Origin: Bacteroidales bacterium
GTDB lineage: Bacteria > Bacteroidota > Bacteroidia > Bacteroidales > ML635J-15
Length of the DNA: 64,000 nucleotides
Assembly: GCA_031275085.1 (NCBI GenBank)
Contig: JAISPG010000074.1
Span: 51,355 to 115,354, forward strand
Direction of reading: 5' to 3'
Shown here: positions 53,349-61,728 of the stretch, one piece after another
Numbering within the stretch: the first letter of the stretch is position 1
Layout of the letters: every line of letters begins with the position of its first letter
The notes under the pieces: generated by a model
The model's database searches: none
The model's input: the letters and a program-made list of their open reading frames with translations, nothing else
Told to the model about the DNA's origin: nothing
Position numbers and translations under genes: made by a program

Positions 53349-54644
53349 ATGATTGACAGAACAATAGCTCCAGAAATACAAAAAATTGATAAAATAGATT
53401 ACCAAACACCGGAAGAATTTAAATTACCAAACGGAATAAAAATTTTCTGTTTAAAATCCGATAATTCCCCGGTTGTTAAAATTGATGTAGTATTCAAAGC
53501 GGGAATAACATTCCAAACGGAAAAATTACAGGCAATATTTGCAAATTCGTTATTAAAAGAAGCTCCTGAAGGAAAAATTCCGAACGAAATTGCAGCATTT
53601 TTTGACTATTACGGAAGTTTTATAGAAAACTATGTCGGTACAGAAACAGCAGGAATAAAACTATATGTACCATCATACTTTGTTGAAGAAGTTTTACCTG
53701 TTTTTGCAGATTTATTTATAAATCCATCAATGCCCGAAAAAGAATTCGGAATATTGAAAAACAAACAAGAACAATTGTTGCTCAGTAATCTGGAAAAGAC
53801 AAAATATCTGGCAATGAGAACACTTAATAATGAACTTTTCGGAAACAATAATCCTGCCGGACAAATAATAAATCCTGAAGATATTTCTGCTGTGAGTCTG
53901 GACTCAATCAGAAATTTTGTTTCTGATTATTATCGTGCAAACAACTGCTATATAATTCTATCAGGAATGATCACCGATGATTTACTGAAGTTATGTGATA
54001 AATATTTTGGTGTTCATCACGTTAATTCCAGCTGGAATAATAATTCAGGTATAAAAAAAATTAATTATCCTATAAATGAATCAAGTGAAAAATTCAGATG
54101 GATAGAAGTGAAAAATTCTGTACAATCATCATTATATCTGGGAAAAAACCTTGGAACATTATCTAATGAAGAATTAATAGATGTAGGAATACTTAATACC
54201 GTATTTGGCGGTTATTTTGGTTCCAGATTAATGAAAAACATACGCGAAGACAAAGGTTATACTTATGGGATCGGTTCATTTATCCTGGAATATCCACAAA
54301 CGTCTACATTAAAAATAACCTCAGATGTAGGTACTGATGTTGCAAAAGCCACAATAAAAGAAATCTTTAAGGAAATGGAAATATTACGCAACGAATTAAT
54401 TTCAGAACTTGAATTGGAATTAGTTAAAAATTATATGTTGGGAGAAATAATTTCATCATTCGATGGAGTTATTAATTCGTCGGAAATATGGGAGAAACTT
54501 ATAAGTAACGGAAAAAGTAATGATTATATAGATATGCAAATCGACAGAATAAAAAATATTACATCCATTGAATTAAAGGATATTGCAAATAAATACCTTA
54601 TCGAAGAAGGATTCCATACGGTTGTTGCAGGAAGGGAATATTAG
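53349..54644 (+). CDS. M16 family peptidase, non-catalytic partner
   Basis: 431 residues. The HxxEH zinc site is absent: the equivalent region reads FANSLLKEAPEGKIPNEIAAFF. The C-terminal half keeps the substrate-binding R/Y pair in SRLMKNIREDKGYTYGIGSF. This is the partner-chain pattern of heterodimeric M16B peptidases. Gene starts 4 bases after the catalytic chain and both should be made together. Confidence 0.9.
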   Translation: MIDRTIAPEIQKIDKIDYQTPEEFKLPNGIKIFCLKSDNSPVVKIDVVFKAGITFQTEKLQAIFANSLLKEAPEGKIPNEIAAFFDYYGSFIENYVGTETAGIKLYVPSYFVEEVLPVFADLFINPSMPEKEFGILKNKQEQLLLSNLEKTKYLAMRTLNNELFGNNNPAGQIINPEDISAVSLDSIRNFVSDYYRANNCYIILSGMITDDLLKLCDKYFGVHHVNSSWNNNSGIKKINYPINESSEKFRWIEVKNSVQSSLYLGKNLGTLSNEELIDVGILNTVFGGYFGSRLMKNIREDKGYTYGIGSFILEYPQTSTLKITSDVGTDVAKATIKEIFKEMEILRNELISELELELVKNYMLGEIISSFDGVINSSEIWEKLISNGKSNDYIDMQIDRIKNITSIELKDIANKYLIEEGFHTVVAGREY

Positions 54645-54766
54645 TTCTGAATATACTAGTTTATCATACATATTTTCATAATGTAATTTACAAAGTTCCC
54701 CATTTTAGTATAGCTATATTATCAAAATATCTGTTATATAAATAGTTTTTATTTAAAAGAAAATTA

Positions 54767-54774
54767 TAATTTTG
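54767..54774 (+). promoter_or_regulatory. Putative -7 box (TAATTTTG) of glyA
   Basis: Overlaps a GTG at 54774 that would otherwise be an alternative start, so it argues for the ATG at 54789. Confidence 0.4.
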
Positions 54775-54788
54775 TGAAAAAAAATAAC

Positions 54789-56069
54789 ATGAAAAGAGAC
54801 ATTCAAATATTCGACATTATCCAGAAGGAAAAAGAAAGACAAATGCATGGTATAGAGCTTATTGCTTCTGAAAATTTTGTAAGTGAACAGGTTCTGGAAG
54901 CCATGGGGTCGGTAATGACAAATAAATATGCTGAAGGATATCCCGGGAAAAGATATTACGGAGGCTGCCAGTTTGTTGATATGAGCGAACAACTTGCTAT
55001 CGACAGATTGAAACAATTATTTAATGCTGAATATGCTAATGTTCAGCCTCATTCAGGAGCACAGGCAAATGCAGCTGTATTTTTAGCCTGCCTGAAACCC
55101 GGAGATACATTTATGGGATTAGATCTTGCACATGGCGGACACTTATCTCATGGCTCTCCTGTAAACCTTTCAGGTATATTATATAAAGCCGTTTCATATA
55201 AAGTTTCTGAAGAAACAGGAACAATTGATTATGAGGAAATGGAAAAAACAGCTCTGGAACATCGCCCTAAACTTATAGTTGGTGGAGCTTCCGCATATAG
55301 CCGCGAATGGGATTATAAACGAATGAGAGAAATAGCAGATAAAGTCGGAGCAATATTCATGGTGGATATGGCACATCCTGCAGGACTTATTGCAGCTGGC
55401 TTATTGAAAAACCCTGCTGAATATGCACATATTGTTACTTCAACAACCCACAAGACATTAAGAGGACCAAGAGGCGGTATAATTATTATTGGAAAAGACT
55501 TTGACAACCCATGGGGACAAACAACTCTAAAAGGTGAAATCAAAAGAATGTCGGATGTTATAAACTCTGCTGTTTTCCCGGGAACACAAGGCGGACCGCT
55601 GGAACATGTTATTGCAGCTAAAGCAGTTGCTTTCGGCGAAGCATTAACTCCTGAATTTAAAGAATATCAGAAACAAGTTAAGAAAAATGCAACTGTTATG
55701 GCAGAAGCATTTATGAATATTGGATATAAAATTATCAGTAATGGAACCGATAATCATTCCATGTTGATCGATTTAAGAACAAAATATCCGGATATTACAG
55801 GACGTCAGGTTGAAAATGCTTTAGTAGCAGCTGATATTACCGTAAACAAAAATATGGTTCCATTCGACCACCGTTCTCCTTTTGCAACTTCGGGATTAAG
55901 AGTAGGAACTCCTGCTGTTACCACTCGCGGTTTAAAAGAAGAACATATGGCTCCTATTGTAAAACTTATTGATACGGCTATTGCCAATATGAGCGATGAA
56001 GCTGTAATTGCAAAAGTTAGAAATGAAGTCAACGAAATGATGAAACCATTCCCGCTGTTTGCTTATTAA
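54789..56069 (+). CDS. glyA: Serine hydroxymethyltransferase
   Basis: 426 residues from ATG 54789 ([30 protein letters not shown]); a GTG five codons upstream overlaps a promoter box. Key blocks: [31 protein letters not shown] and the PLP-Lys site [15 protein letters not shown], with C-terminal [14 protein letters not shown]. Interconverts serine and glycine with tetrahydrofolate. Followed by a strong bidirectional terminator. Confidence 0.97.
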   Translation: MKRDIQIFDIIQKEKERQMHGIELIASENFVSEQVLEAMGSVMTNKYAEGYPGKRYYGGCQFVDMSEQLAIDRLKQLFNAEYANVQPHSGAQANAAVFLACLKPGDTFMGLDLAHGGHLSHGSPVNLSGILYKAVSYKVSEETGTIDYEEMEKTALEHRPKLIVGGASAYSREWDYKRMREIADKVGAIFMVDMAHPAGLIAAGLLKNPAEYAHIVTSTTHKTLRGPRGGIIIIGKDFDNPWGQTTLKGEIKRMSDVINSAVFPGTQGGPLEHVIAAKAVAFGEALTPEFKEYQKQVKKNATVMAEAFMNIGYKIISNGTDNHSMLIDLRTKYPDITGRQVENALVAADITVNKNMVPFDHRSPFATSGLRVGTPAVTTRGLKEEHMAPIVKLIDTAIANMSDEAVIAKVRNEVNEMMKPFPLFAY

Positions 56070-56086
56070 TATTCAACAAATAGATA

Positions 56087-56119
56087 AAAAATAAGGCAGA
56101 ATATTTCTGCCTTATTTTT
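56087..56119. terminator. Bidirectional terminator between glyA and the pyruvate oxidase gene
   Basis: 14-base perfect stem AAAAATAAGGCAGA / TCTGCCTTATTTTT with a 5-base loop. Nearly the same stem sequence as the terminator at 15387-15422 (AATAAGGC(A/T)G). Confidence 0.85.
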
Positions 56120-56135
56120 TTACAAATATATCTTA

Positions 56136-57860
56136 TTACAAAAGCTCTTTAAGCAATGGTAATTCTTTAATCCGGTAACGTGATTTAAAAGCTTCCACTT
56201 TTTCTTTTCCATATAAATCCACATCCAGTATAAATTTTTCTGCCGGAAAAGGACGTTCATTATTAATTTTCACATCAATAACAACAGGAATATCACTTTT
56301 GCCGGCTTCATCAAAAACATCCCGAAGCTGTTCTCTTTTGGTTACAGTAAATCCTTTTGCTCCCATTCCTTCGGCTATTTTTGCAAAATCCGCACCTGCA
56401 AGGTCCACACCATATTTAATTTTATTTGTATCCTCCTGTTCAGCATCAATAAATCCTAATGAATTATTTGAAAAAACAATATTTATAACAGGTAAATTAT
56501 ACCTTACCTGAGTTATTATATCCTGCATTACCATAGCAAAACCTCCGTCTCCGCTTAAAGTAAACACCTGGCGTTCAGGATAACTTAACTTCGCAGCAAT
56601 TCCTCCCGGAACTCCATATCCCATTGTTGCAAAAAGTCCTGAAGTAGTAAACTTTTGTTCATTGCCGTTCATGTCGAGCAAACGTATTGCATTAACTGTA
56701 ACATTACCGACATCAGTTATAAAAATAGAATCTTTGGCAGCAATACGGTTTATTTCTTTAAAAACAGGTTCTACACGTAGTGGCATATCATTACTATCTT
56801 CAAAACTTTTTAGCCATTTATTCCAGTTTTGGCGGTTTTTTCTGTTTGCTTCAAGAAATTTACTAACCGGACGTTTTTTTCCGATCTTTACCATCTGTAT
56901 CATAACTTCTTTTGCATCACCTAAAATAGCAACATCTGTTTTATGACGGCTTCCTAATTTTGAAGAATCCACATCAACCTGTATGAATTTTGCTGTTTGA
57001 GGAAAGAAAAACCGTGCAAACGGAAAATCACTACCGATAAATAAGATCAAATCGCTTGCTAAAAGTGCTTCATTTGCTGGTTTTGTAGATACTCTTGCTG
57101 CCATTCCCATAAAATTTTCGGTATCATCGGGAATTATTCCCTTTGCTAATACCGACAATACAACAGGCATAGAGAAATGTTCAGACAAAGCAATTATTTC
57201 ATTTTTTGCCCCACGAGCTCCCTGACCTACATATAACACAGGTCTTTCAGAGCTTTCTATTAATTTTACAGCTTCTTTAATATCATTAATGTCCGGCATC
57301 GGATAAGCTTTTCTGTAATTTTTTGCAGATGAAATATCAACATCCGGTATATCAACATATCCGAAATCTACAGGAATTGTTACAACAGAGACACCATTAT
57401 GTTCATATGCCCTTCGTATTGCTTCATCAATAACAAAAGGCAGACTCTCGGGTGTCATAACTGTACGATTGTAGACACTTACATCCGCAAACATCGGATT
57501 TTCATTCATCTCCTGAAAAGAATTATAATTCATTGCTTTTGATGAAACCTGTCCAACTAACGCCAATACCGGAGCATGATCCATCTGTGCATCATATAAT
57601 CCGTTAAATAAGTGAGTAGCACCGGGACCTGCTGTTCCGAAACAAACCCCGATCTTTCCTGTTAATTTAGCTTCCACAGATGCAGCTATTGCTCCTACTT
57701 CCTCATGCCTGACCTGAATATATTTTATGCTATCCTGTTTATCGTATAAAGCCTCCATAACAGAATTAAACGATCCGCCGGGAATGCCATATATATGGTC
57801 AACTCCCCAGCTTTCCAAAACATTCAGCATAGCTACACCTGATTTTATTATCTTAGTCAT
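56136..57860 (-). CDS. Pyruvate oxidase (acetyl-phosphate and H2O2 forming)
   Basis: 574 residues. ThDP-dependent enzyme with three domains: Pyr domain HIYGIPGGSFNSVMEALYDK and catalytic Glu in QVRHEEVGAIAA; FAD/central domain LYVGQGARGAKNEI; PP domain with ThDP motif GDGGFAMVMQDIITQVRYNLPVINIVFSNNSLGFI. The best likeness recalled is to SpxB/PoxB-type oxidases of Streptococcus and Lactobacillus (VRHEE.GA, FGTAGPGATHL, FPFARFFF). The reaction is pyruvate + phosphate + O2 giving acetyl-phosphate, CO2 and H2O2. An alternative is a related ThDP enzyme such as acetolactate synthase, but the FAD and phosphate pattern favours the oxidase. It faces an IS3 scar and may be acquired. The gap to 58240 otherwise holds no gene. 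Confidence 0.85.
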   Translation of the reverse strand: MTKIIKSGVAMLNVLESWGVDHIYGIPGGSFNSVMEALYDKQDSIKYIQVRHEEVGAIAASVEAKLTGKIGVCFGTAGPGATHLFNGLYDAQMDHAPVLALVGQVSSKAMNYNSFQEMNENPMFADVSVYNRTVMTPESLPFVIDEAIRRAYEHNGVSVVTIPVDFGYVDIPDVDISSAKNYRKAYPMPDINDIKEAVKLIESSERPVLYVGQGARGAKNEIIALSEHFSMPVVLSVLAKGIIPDDTENFMGMAARVSTKPANEALLASDLILFIGSDFPFARFFFPQTAKFIQVDVDSSKLGSRHKTDVAILGDAKEVMIQMVKIGKKRPVSKFLEANRKNRQNWNKWLKSFEDSNDMPLRVEPVFKEINRIAAKDSIFITDVGNVTVNAIRLLDMNGNEQKFTTSGLFATMGYGVPGGIAAKLSYPERQVFTLSGDGGFAMVMQDIITQVRYNLPVINIVFSNNSLGFIDAEQEDTNKIKYGVDLAGADFAKIAEGMGAKGFTVTKREQLRDVFDEAGKSDIPVVIDVKINNERPFPAEKFILDVDLYGKEKVEAFKSRYRIKELPLLKELL

Positions 57861-57922
57861 AAATATCTATTTTTAAACATTATTAAAGCATAACATTTAA
57901 ATATATATATTGTTTGATAAAA

Positions 57923-58030
57923 TTAAGCAATGGTATTTTCAAAAGGATCTCCATTCTCTGTCATACTGATCCTGATATTATAATCCTGTAATAGCTTTAC
58001 TTATTCTTTACTGTAATATTGTATGGCATA
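57923..58030 (-). pseudogene. IS3-family transposase (rve core) fragment
   Basis: Minus-strand translation reads YAIQYYSKE-stop-VKLLQDYNIRISMTENGDP then FENTIA-stop. This matches the D-E core of IS3-type OrfB transposases (..GIQYCSKEYVKLLQDYNI.ISMTENGDP.ENAIAERV..), with a premature TAA in the middle and truncation after ENTIA. The frame is lost on both sides. A degenerate scar of an insertion sequence within the 380-base gap 57861-58240; no inverted repeat ends could be found. The rest of the gap gives no recognisable product. Confidence 0.75.
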
Positions 58031-58240
58031 CTTTCCCAGATCTCTAGCTTGCTAAGGTCTAATTTTTGATACCCTTGAATAATTTGATAACACTAGGATT
58101 CACTAAAAATTTAGCCGGTTTTGAAATAATGACTGGGTTAGCTTTTAATCCTGAAATAAATGTTTTGTTTTGTTCATTTTTTTAAGTTTTTGTGTAGACC
58201 TACTTTTAGGATAAAACAGTTCGTACATTATCTTATTCCG

Positions 58241-59053
58241 CTATTTTAACAGTTTACGATTTTCAACTTCTTGCAAAACTTTCATCTGTTGAATTGCGAT
58301 ATGATTTAATTTTACTAATCGTTCTTTTTGAGGAAGTCCTTCGTTTATAAAAACAGCATTCAGATTTTCCATATTTGACAAACAAATCAACTCATTTATG
58401 GAAGCGTAATCACGGATATTTCCTTTCAAATCTGGATTTTTCTCTCGCCATTGTTTGGCTGTAATTCCAAATAATGAAACATTTAAAACATCAGCTTCGT
58501 TGGCATAAATAAAATTTATCTGTTGTGTCGTCAATTTGGCTGGAATTAAATTGTGCTTTACAGCATCGGTGTGGATATGATAATTGATTTTCGCAAGTTC
58601 TCGCTTGGCGTTCCAACCTATCGTTTTTTGCTCTTCTTCTTTTAGTCGCTTAAATTCTCGAACAAGATAAAGTTCAAACTCAGCCGAAATCCAAGAAGCA
58701 AACTTGAAAGCAATATCAGAGTGAGCATAAGTCCCGCCACCATAACGACCTGACTTTGAAGTCATTCCAATGGCATTTGTTTCTGTAATCCATTTTTGAG
58801 GCGACATCCAAAAATGTGGTTTTGCTGATTCTGTTTTAAACCCCTCATAAATGTGGGTGTTAAAATTTGGATTGTTCAACATTTTCCACAAGCCAATATA
58901 TTCAATCGTATTATATGTCCTTAACCACAAGCTGATTATTTGTGAAGGATTTTCATTATCACGAACTTTGGCTATGTCGGTTAGCGAGATATAATCTTCT
59001 TGCTCTTTTTTGAAAAATACGATTTCGGTGTTCTTTACTATAATTTTTGCCAT
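58241..59053 (-). CDS. KilA-N domain protein
   Basis: 270 residues. KilA-N domain at about 15-130: YISLTDIAKVRDNENPSQIISLWLRTYNTIEYIGLW, then WITETNAIGMTSKSGRYGGGTYAHSDIAFKFASWISAEFELYLVREFKRL. The C-terminal part (140-270) is helical and lacks a named domain. KilA-N is a DNA-binding domain of phages, large DNA viruses and some bacterial defence or host-takeover proteins. Here it stands next to the attC-like element and the SIR2 genes on the same strand, in the accessory stretch. No TM or signal. Confidence 0.88.
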   Translation of the reverse strand: MAKIIVKNTEIVFFKKEQEDYISLTDIAKVRDNENPSQIISLWLRTYNTIEYIGLWKMLNNPNFNTHIYEGFKTESAKPHFWMSPQKWITETNAIGMTSKSGRYGGGTYAHSDIAFKFASWISAEFELYLVREFKRLKEEEQKTIGWNAKRELAKINYHIHTDAVKHNLIPAKLTTQQINFIYANEADVLNVSLFGITAKQWREKNPDLKGNIRDYASINELICLSNMENLNAVFINEGLPQKERLVKLNHIAIQQMKVLQEVENRKLLK

Positions 59054-59143
59054 TGATTTATATGCGATTAGTTTCTCACAAAATTGTGATTAAATCTTTG
59101 TTTATAAAATAATTCCGTCGAATTTCGCACTTCCGCGCGTATG

Positions 59144-59271
59144 ACTGCTAACGTGCGGCAGCTTGGCGAAGTGCGGGCTAACTGAACTTTCATACGGGAA
59201 ACTAACTTGCTAACTTCCACGCACTTTCTGCGAAACCACACCCGCATTTTGCCAAACTGCTTGTTAGCAGT
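59144..59271. repeat. GC-rich 128-bp inverted-repeat element (attC-like)
   Basis: Ends are a perfect 9-base inverted repeat ACTGCTAAC / GTTAGCAGT. Inside, the arms pair imperfectly: AACGTGCGGCAGCTTGGC / AACAAGCAGTTTGGC, then TGCGGG / CCCGCA. The central 50 bases are unpaired or weakly paired. The element stands out from AT-rich surroundings in base composition, lies between the SIR2 operon and the KilA-N gene (33 bases after the partner's stop), and has the outline of a folded integron attC site (outer RYYYAAC-like/GTTRRRY-like cores, inner pair with a bulge). The cores are not exact attC consensus, so it could instead be a MITE-like or phylum-specific repeat. Confidence 0.75.
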
Positions 59272-59304
59272 AGTTTTGGCATATATTTGCTTTACATTAA
59301 TATT

Positions 59305-59739
59305 TTATATTATTCTCTTTGAATTAATTCTGCGAATTTTACACTCATTTTCCAAAGGCAATAGGTAGTAACATACATCTTGATATGCAAATTCGCAACT
59401 ATTATATGTGATTTTTGAATATTTTTTTCTGAATTTAGAAAATGTTGAATGACAATAACATAAAGAACAGAAGATATCCTGATATTTTTCTTTCTGTTCT
59501 ACTTTGTTTTTTAATGTCGTTAATGATTGAATGTAGTTTGTTTTGCATTTAGATTCAACCTTATCAGAAAAACATTCAGCATTCGAAATTAAGCTTTTAA
59601 TAGAATTAATAATGTCATCCTCAAAATTTGAAATACTATCTATTTTATTCTGTCTAAAATAGTTAAATAACTTTGAATGAATTCTCTCTAAGTTGTAAAA
59701 TTTGTCATTCACACTAATTGCTTTAATTGCTCTTTTCAT
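59305..59739 (-). CDS. Cys-rich partner of the SIR2-like protein, unknown function
   Basis: 144 residues, no named family recognised. Eight cysteines: 56, 65, 91, 94, 96, 115, 123, 133, with a cluster CSLCYCH at 91-97 that looks like a metal site. Rich in Lys, Asn and Ser, without TM or signal; the N-terminal half is helical. Its ATG (59739-59737) overlaps the SIR2 stop as ATGA, so its translation is coupled to the SIR2 gene and the two are functionally linked. Two-gene SIR2 systems in which the SIR2 subunit degrades NAD+ upon infection suggest that this could be its sensor or regulator; this is inference. Confidence 0.75.
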   Translation of the reverse strand: MKRAIKAISVNDKFYNLERIHSKLFNYFRQNKIDSISNFEDDIINSIKSLISNAECFSDKVESKCKTNYIQSLTTLKNKVEQKEKYQDIFCSLCYCHSTFSKFRKKYSKITYNSCEFAYQDVCYYLLPLENECKIRRINSKRII

Positions 59740-60671
59740 TTTATTGGAAATTTATCTTTTAAGTAAGTTAATATATCTTTATTTTCACTGTAATTTTTTA
59801 TTTTTATTATATCGATTCTTAGCCTTTCACAATTTGATTCAAACAGACTATCTATTTTTTCTTCTTTCATCAAGATATACGATTGAGGTAATTTGAAATC
59901 ATCACTGTTCTGTAATGGGAAATATTCTGAAATTTCTTCGAAAACTTCATCCAAATGAGGGTCGCTAGCACCATATCCTACAAATAATGTTGAAAATCTT
60001 GTAAATAAGATTCTTAACGCAAATGAGAATGCATCAAATTTTTTATGAATCATTTTATTATAATCTTCTTTTGTAAAAATTAATTCATCTAAAGATAAAT
60101 CACTTGCTGTTCCATGCACATGAATAACACTTTTTTTTCTAGAATGAATTGAAGACATGACTTCAAGAGGATTTTTGTATGAATAGTAATCCCAAATATC
60201 ATATATTTCATCTTTCTGGGCTGCTTTTTCAAAAAGCAAATCATAATTTGTTGTTAAAATAAACTGATAATCCGTATTGACAATTAAACTATGACACTCA
60301 TTTGGTTTTTTATCTACAAATTCCCTAGATACCCATGATAAATATTCAGAACGCGCTAATGGATTATTTTTGTTTTCAATATCCAAATTTTTAGCTGCCC
60401 TTTTTAGAGAAGTGGCAACTAGTATAGGGTCAAACCGTTTATCCTCTTTTCTTTTTCTAGAATCTGTAATTAACTTATCTAGATTTTTCTTTGCTTCAAG
60501 TTCCTTGTTAAAAGGCAATGTGTCAAGTAAATCTATAAATTTGTCTATCAGTCCATCCCATGTTGGCAAGCCTGAGTCTATCGAAACACCTGAACCTGCA
60601 AAAATACTAAGCATGTTGTCCTCCATTAATTTTTCAAGTTTAGGTAATACTTCTGAAATCGAATAAATCAT
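59736..60671 (-). CDS. SIR2-like domain protein (candidate NADase)
   Basis: 311 residues spanning one SIR2_2-type domain. AGSGVSIDSGLP (25-36) is the NAD-binding loop; FILTTNYDLLFEKA (about 151-164) the TNYD motif; HVHGTAS (184-190) holds the catalytic His; FVGYGASDPHLDEVF (about 254-268) is the last NAD contact. Such proteins in Thoeris, DSR, SIR2-HerA, SIR2-APAZ and Avs-type settings deplete NAD+ to stop phage; a plain deacetylase of the CobB type would be longer in the zinc site and lacks the TTNYD pattern. Overlaps its downstream partner by 4 bases. The start is ATG 60671, 36 bases from the 9-base core at 60707. The activity is inferred from motifs. Confidence 0.8.
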   Translation of the reverse strand: MIYSISEVLPKLEKLMEDNMLSIFAGSGVSIDSGLPTWDGLIDKFIDLLDTLPFNKELEAKKNLDKLITDSRKRKEDKRFDPILVATSLKRAAKNLDIENKNNPLARSEYLSWVSREFVDKKPNECHSLIVNTDYQFILTTNYDLLFEKAAQKDEIYDIWDYYSYKNPLEVMSSIHSRKKSVIHVHGTASDLSLDELIFTKEDYNKMIHKKFDAFSFALRILFTRFSTLFVGYGASDPHLDEVFEEISEYFPLQNSDDFKLPQSYILMKEEKIDSLFESNCERLRIDIIKIKNYSENKDILTYLKDKFPIK

Positions 60672-60706
60672 AATTAATATTTTTTTTCGTGTCTTTCTTT
60701 AAAATT

Positions 60707-60715
60707 ACTGCTAAC
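60707..60715. repeat. Second copy of the element core ACTGCTAAC
   Basis: ACTGCTAAC 36 bases outside the SIR2 start, followed at a similar spacing by TTGGCG (60723-60728), as in the left arm of the 128-bp element. No matching GTTAGCAGT arm was seen before 61000, so it is a half-element. It shares the 9-base core with 59144-59152. Confidence 0.6.
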
Positions 60716-60928
60716 TCACCTATTGGCGTAACTAAATTTACACCCATCATCCCTAATTCCGGAAATAGTATATATTTTTTGATACACACTATTTCTTTTT
60801 TATTATATGAATACTATATGAAGTCATCCAGACTTTTTATTTTTTAAAATTTTCTTTTCTTTAATTATTGCCTCTATCCGCTTCACTCCTTGCACCAAAC
60901 ATCTGTATCTGACCTACCCTAACCAATA

Positions 60929-60989
60929 CATTAGAATTTCTCTAATGCATAGATTAGACTTTTTCTAATGCCTGCATTAGAAAAAGTCT
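60929..60989. repeat. Nested CATTAGA-type inverted repeats, including a 16-base-arm palindrome
   Basis: AGACTTTTTCTAATGC (60956-60971) and its exact inverse GCATTAGAAAAAGTCT (60974-60989) around a CT centre. A second smaller hairpin, CATTAGA / TCTAATG (60929-60935 / 60941-60947), precedes it, so TCTAATG or CATTAGA recurs four times. The palindrome ends 11 bases from the HU-like stop and could be its transcript end, but there is no T-run. Confidence 0.7.
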
Positions 60990-60999
60990 GAGAATTTGG

Positions 61000-61710
61000 C
61001 TATCCCTCATTATGCACAGAAAGTTTTTTAGGATAAACATAAACTTTTGGTGTTTTCAGCAAGGCTCCTCCTGTATATTGAGTTGTTATTCTTATCTGAT
61101 AATTACCATTACTTAAAGCCGGAATAATAGCAATTACTTTTGAAGGTTTGTTCTCTATGATTATATCAGCTTTTACTTCATTACCGTTCTCATCCACAAA
61201 CCATAATCCGCAGGAAGGATCATTACCTTCAATTTTCAGGTTATAGCCGCGTACTTCTATAACCCCCTGTGGTGTTAACCGCTCATTTACAATACCGGAT
61301 ATAGAATCTTTAATCTCCTGTACCTGAGGCTGCGGAGATACCGCATTGGTTTTTTCAAGTTTAACTTCCTTTTCAGCATTGCGTAGCAGAACACCTTTGG
61401 TAAGATTTATATTCAACTTATGGCGATTGCCGTCGAAACTGTCGAGTGGACCTTCAAATACTCCCGAAACAGAAAAAGAAGTATTAAACAACGGAAGGTT
61501 TATACTATTACCCTCCAGAAGTGCATCTGTAATAGTTTCTTCCAGTCCGTTGAGCACTGCCAGGATATCGGTACGTGTAAGCAGGGTTCCCCGGCTGAGC
61601 ATACGGTTAATTATTGCCTCTTTATCGAGGCTTGCAACACTGTGTGTTTGTGCCGAATAATCATCAGGACGTTCGGTCAGCTGATTTTCCAATAATGAAT
61701 ACTTTAACAT
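61000..61710 (-). CDS. HU-like DNA-binding protein with Ig-like C-terminal domain (DUF4469)
   Basis: 236 residues. N-terminal HU-like fold (about 10-110: ...NRMLSRGTLLTRTDILAVLNGLEETITDALLEGNSINLPLFNTSFSVSG), a Lys/Glu/Pro linker, and a C-terminal Ig-like domain (about 140-236: GVIEVRGYNLKIEGNDPSCGLWFVDENG...). This is the Bvu_2165/DUF4469 arrangement, found mainly in Bacteroidota. The HU part lacks the long DNA-binding arms of true HU, so nucleoid binding is uncertain. Role unknown. Confidence 0.8.
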   Translation of the reverse strand: MLKYSLLENQLTERPDDYSAQTHSVASLDKEAIINRMLSRGTLLTRTDILAVLNGLEETITDALLEGNSINLPLFNTSFSVSGVFEGPLDSFDGNRHKLNINLTKGVLLRNAEKEVKLEKTNAVSPQPQVQEIKDSISGIVNERLTPQGVIEVRGYNLKIEGNDPSCGLWFVDENGNEVKADIIIENKPSKVIAIIPALSNGNYQIRITTQYTGGALLKTPKVYVYPKKLSVHNEG

Positions 61711-61728
61711 AATAAGATAATTTAAAAG

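Larger units (their letters stand above)
60672..60999. other. Gene-free gap upstream of the SIR2 operon
   Basis: 328 bases with no credible gene. Holds the ACTGCTAAC core and the 16-base-arm palindrome. Most of it is AT-rich with no other visible signal. Confidence 0.6.

Noticed and set aside
54774..54788. GTG start for glyA
   Set aside because: It overlaps a -7 promoter box and adds residues outside the family alignment.
58031..58240. Continuation of the IS3 transposase toward KilA-N
   Set aside because: Translations in all leftward frames (e.g. NPVIISKPAKFLVNPSVIKL) do not resemble a transposase and have stops; I could not assign them.
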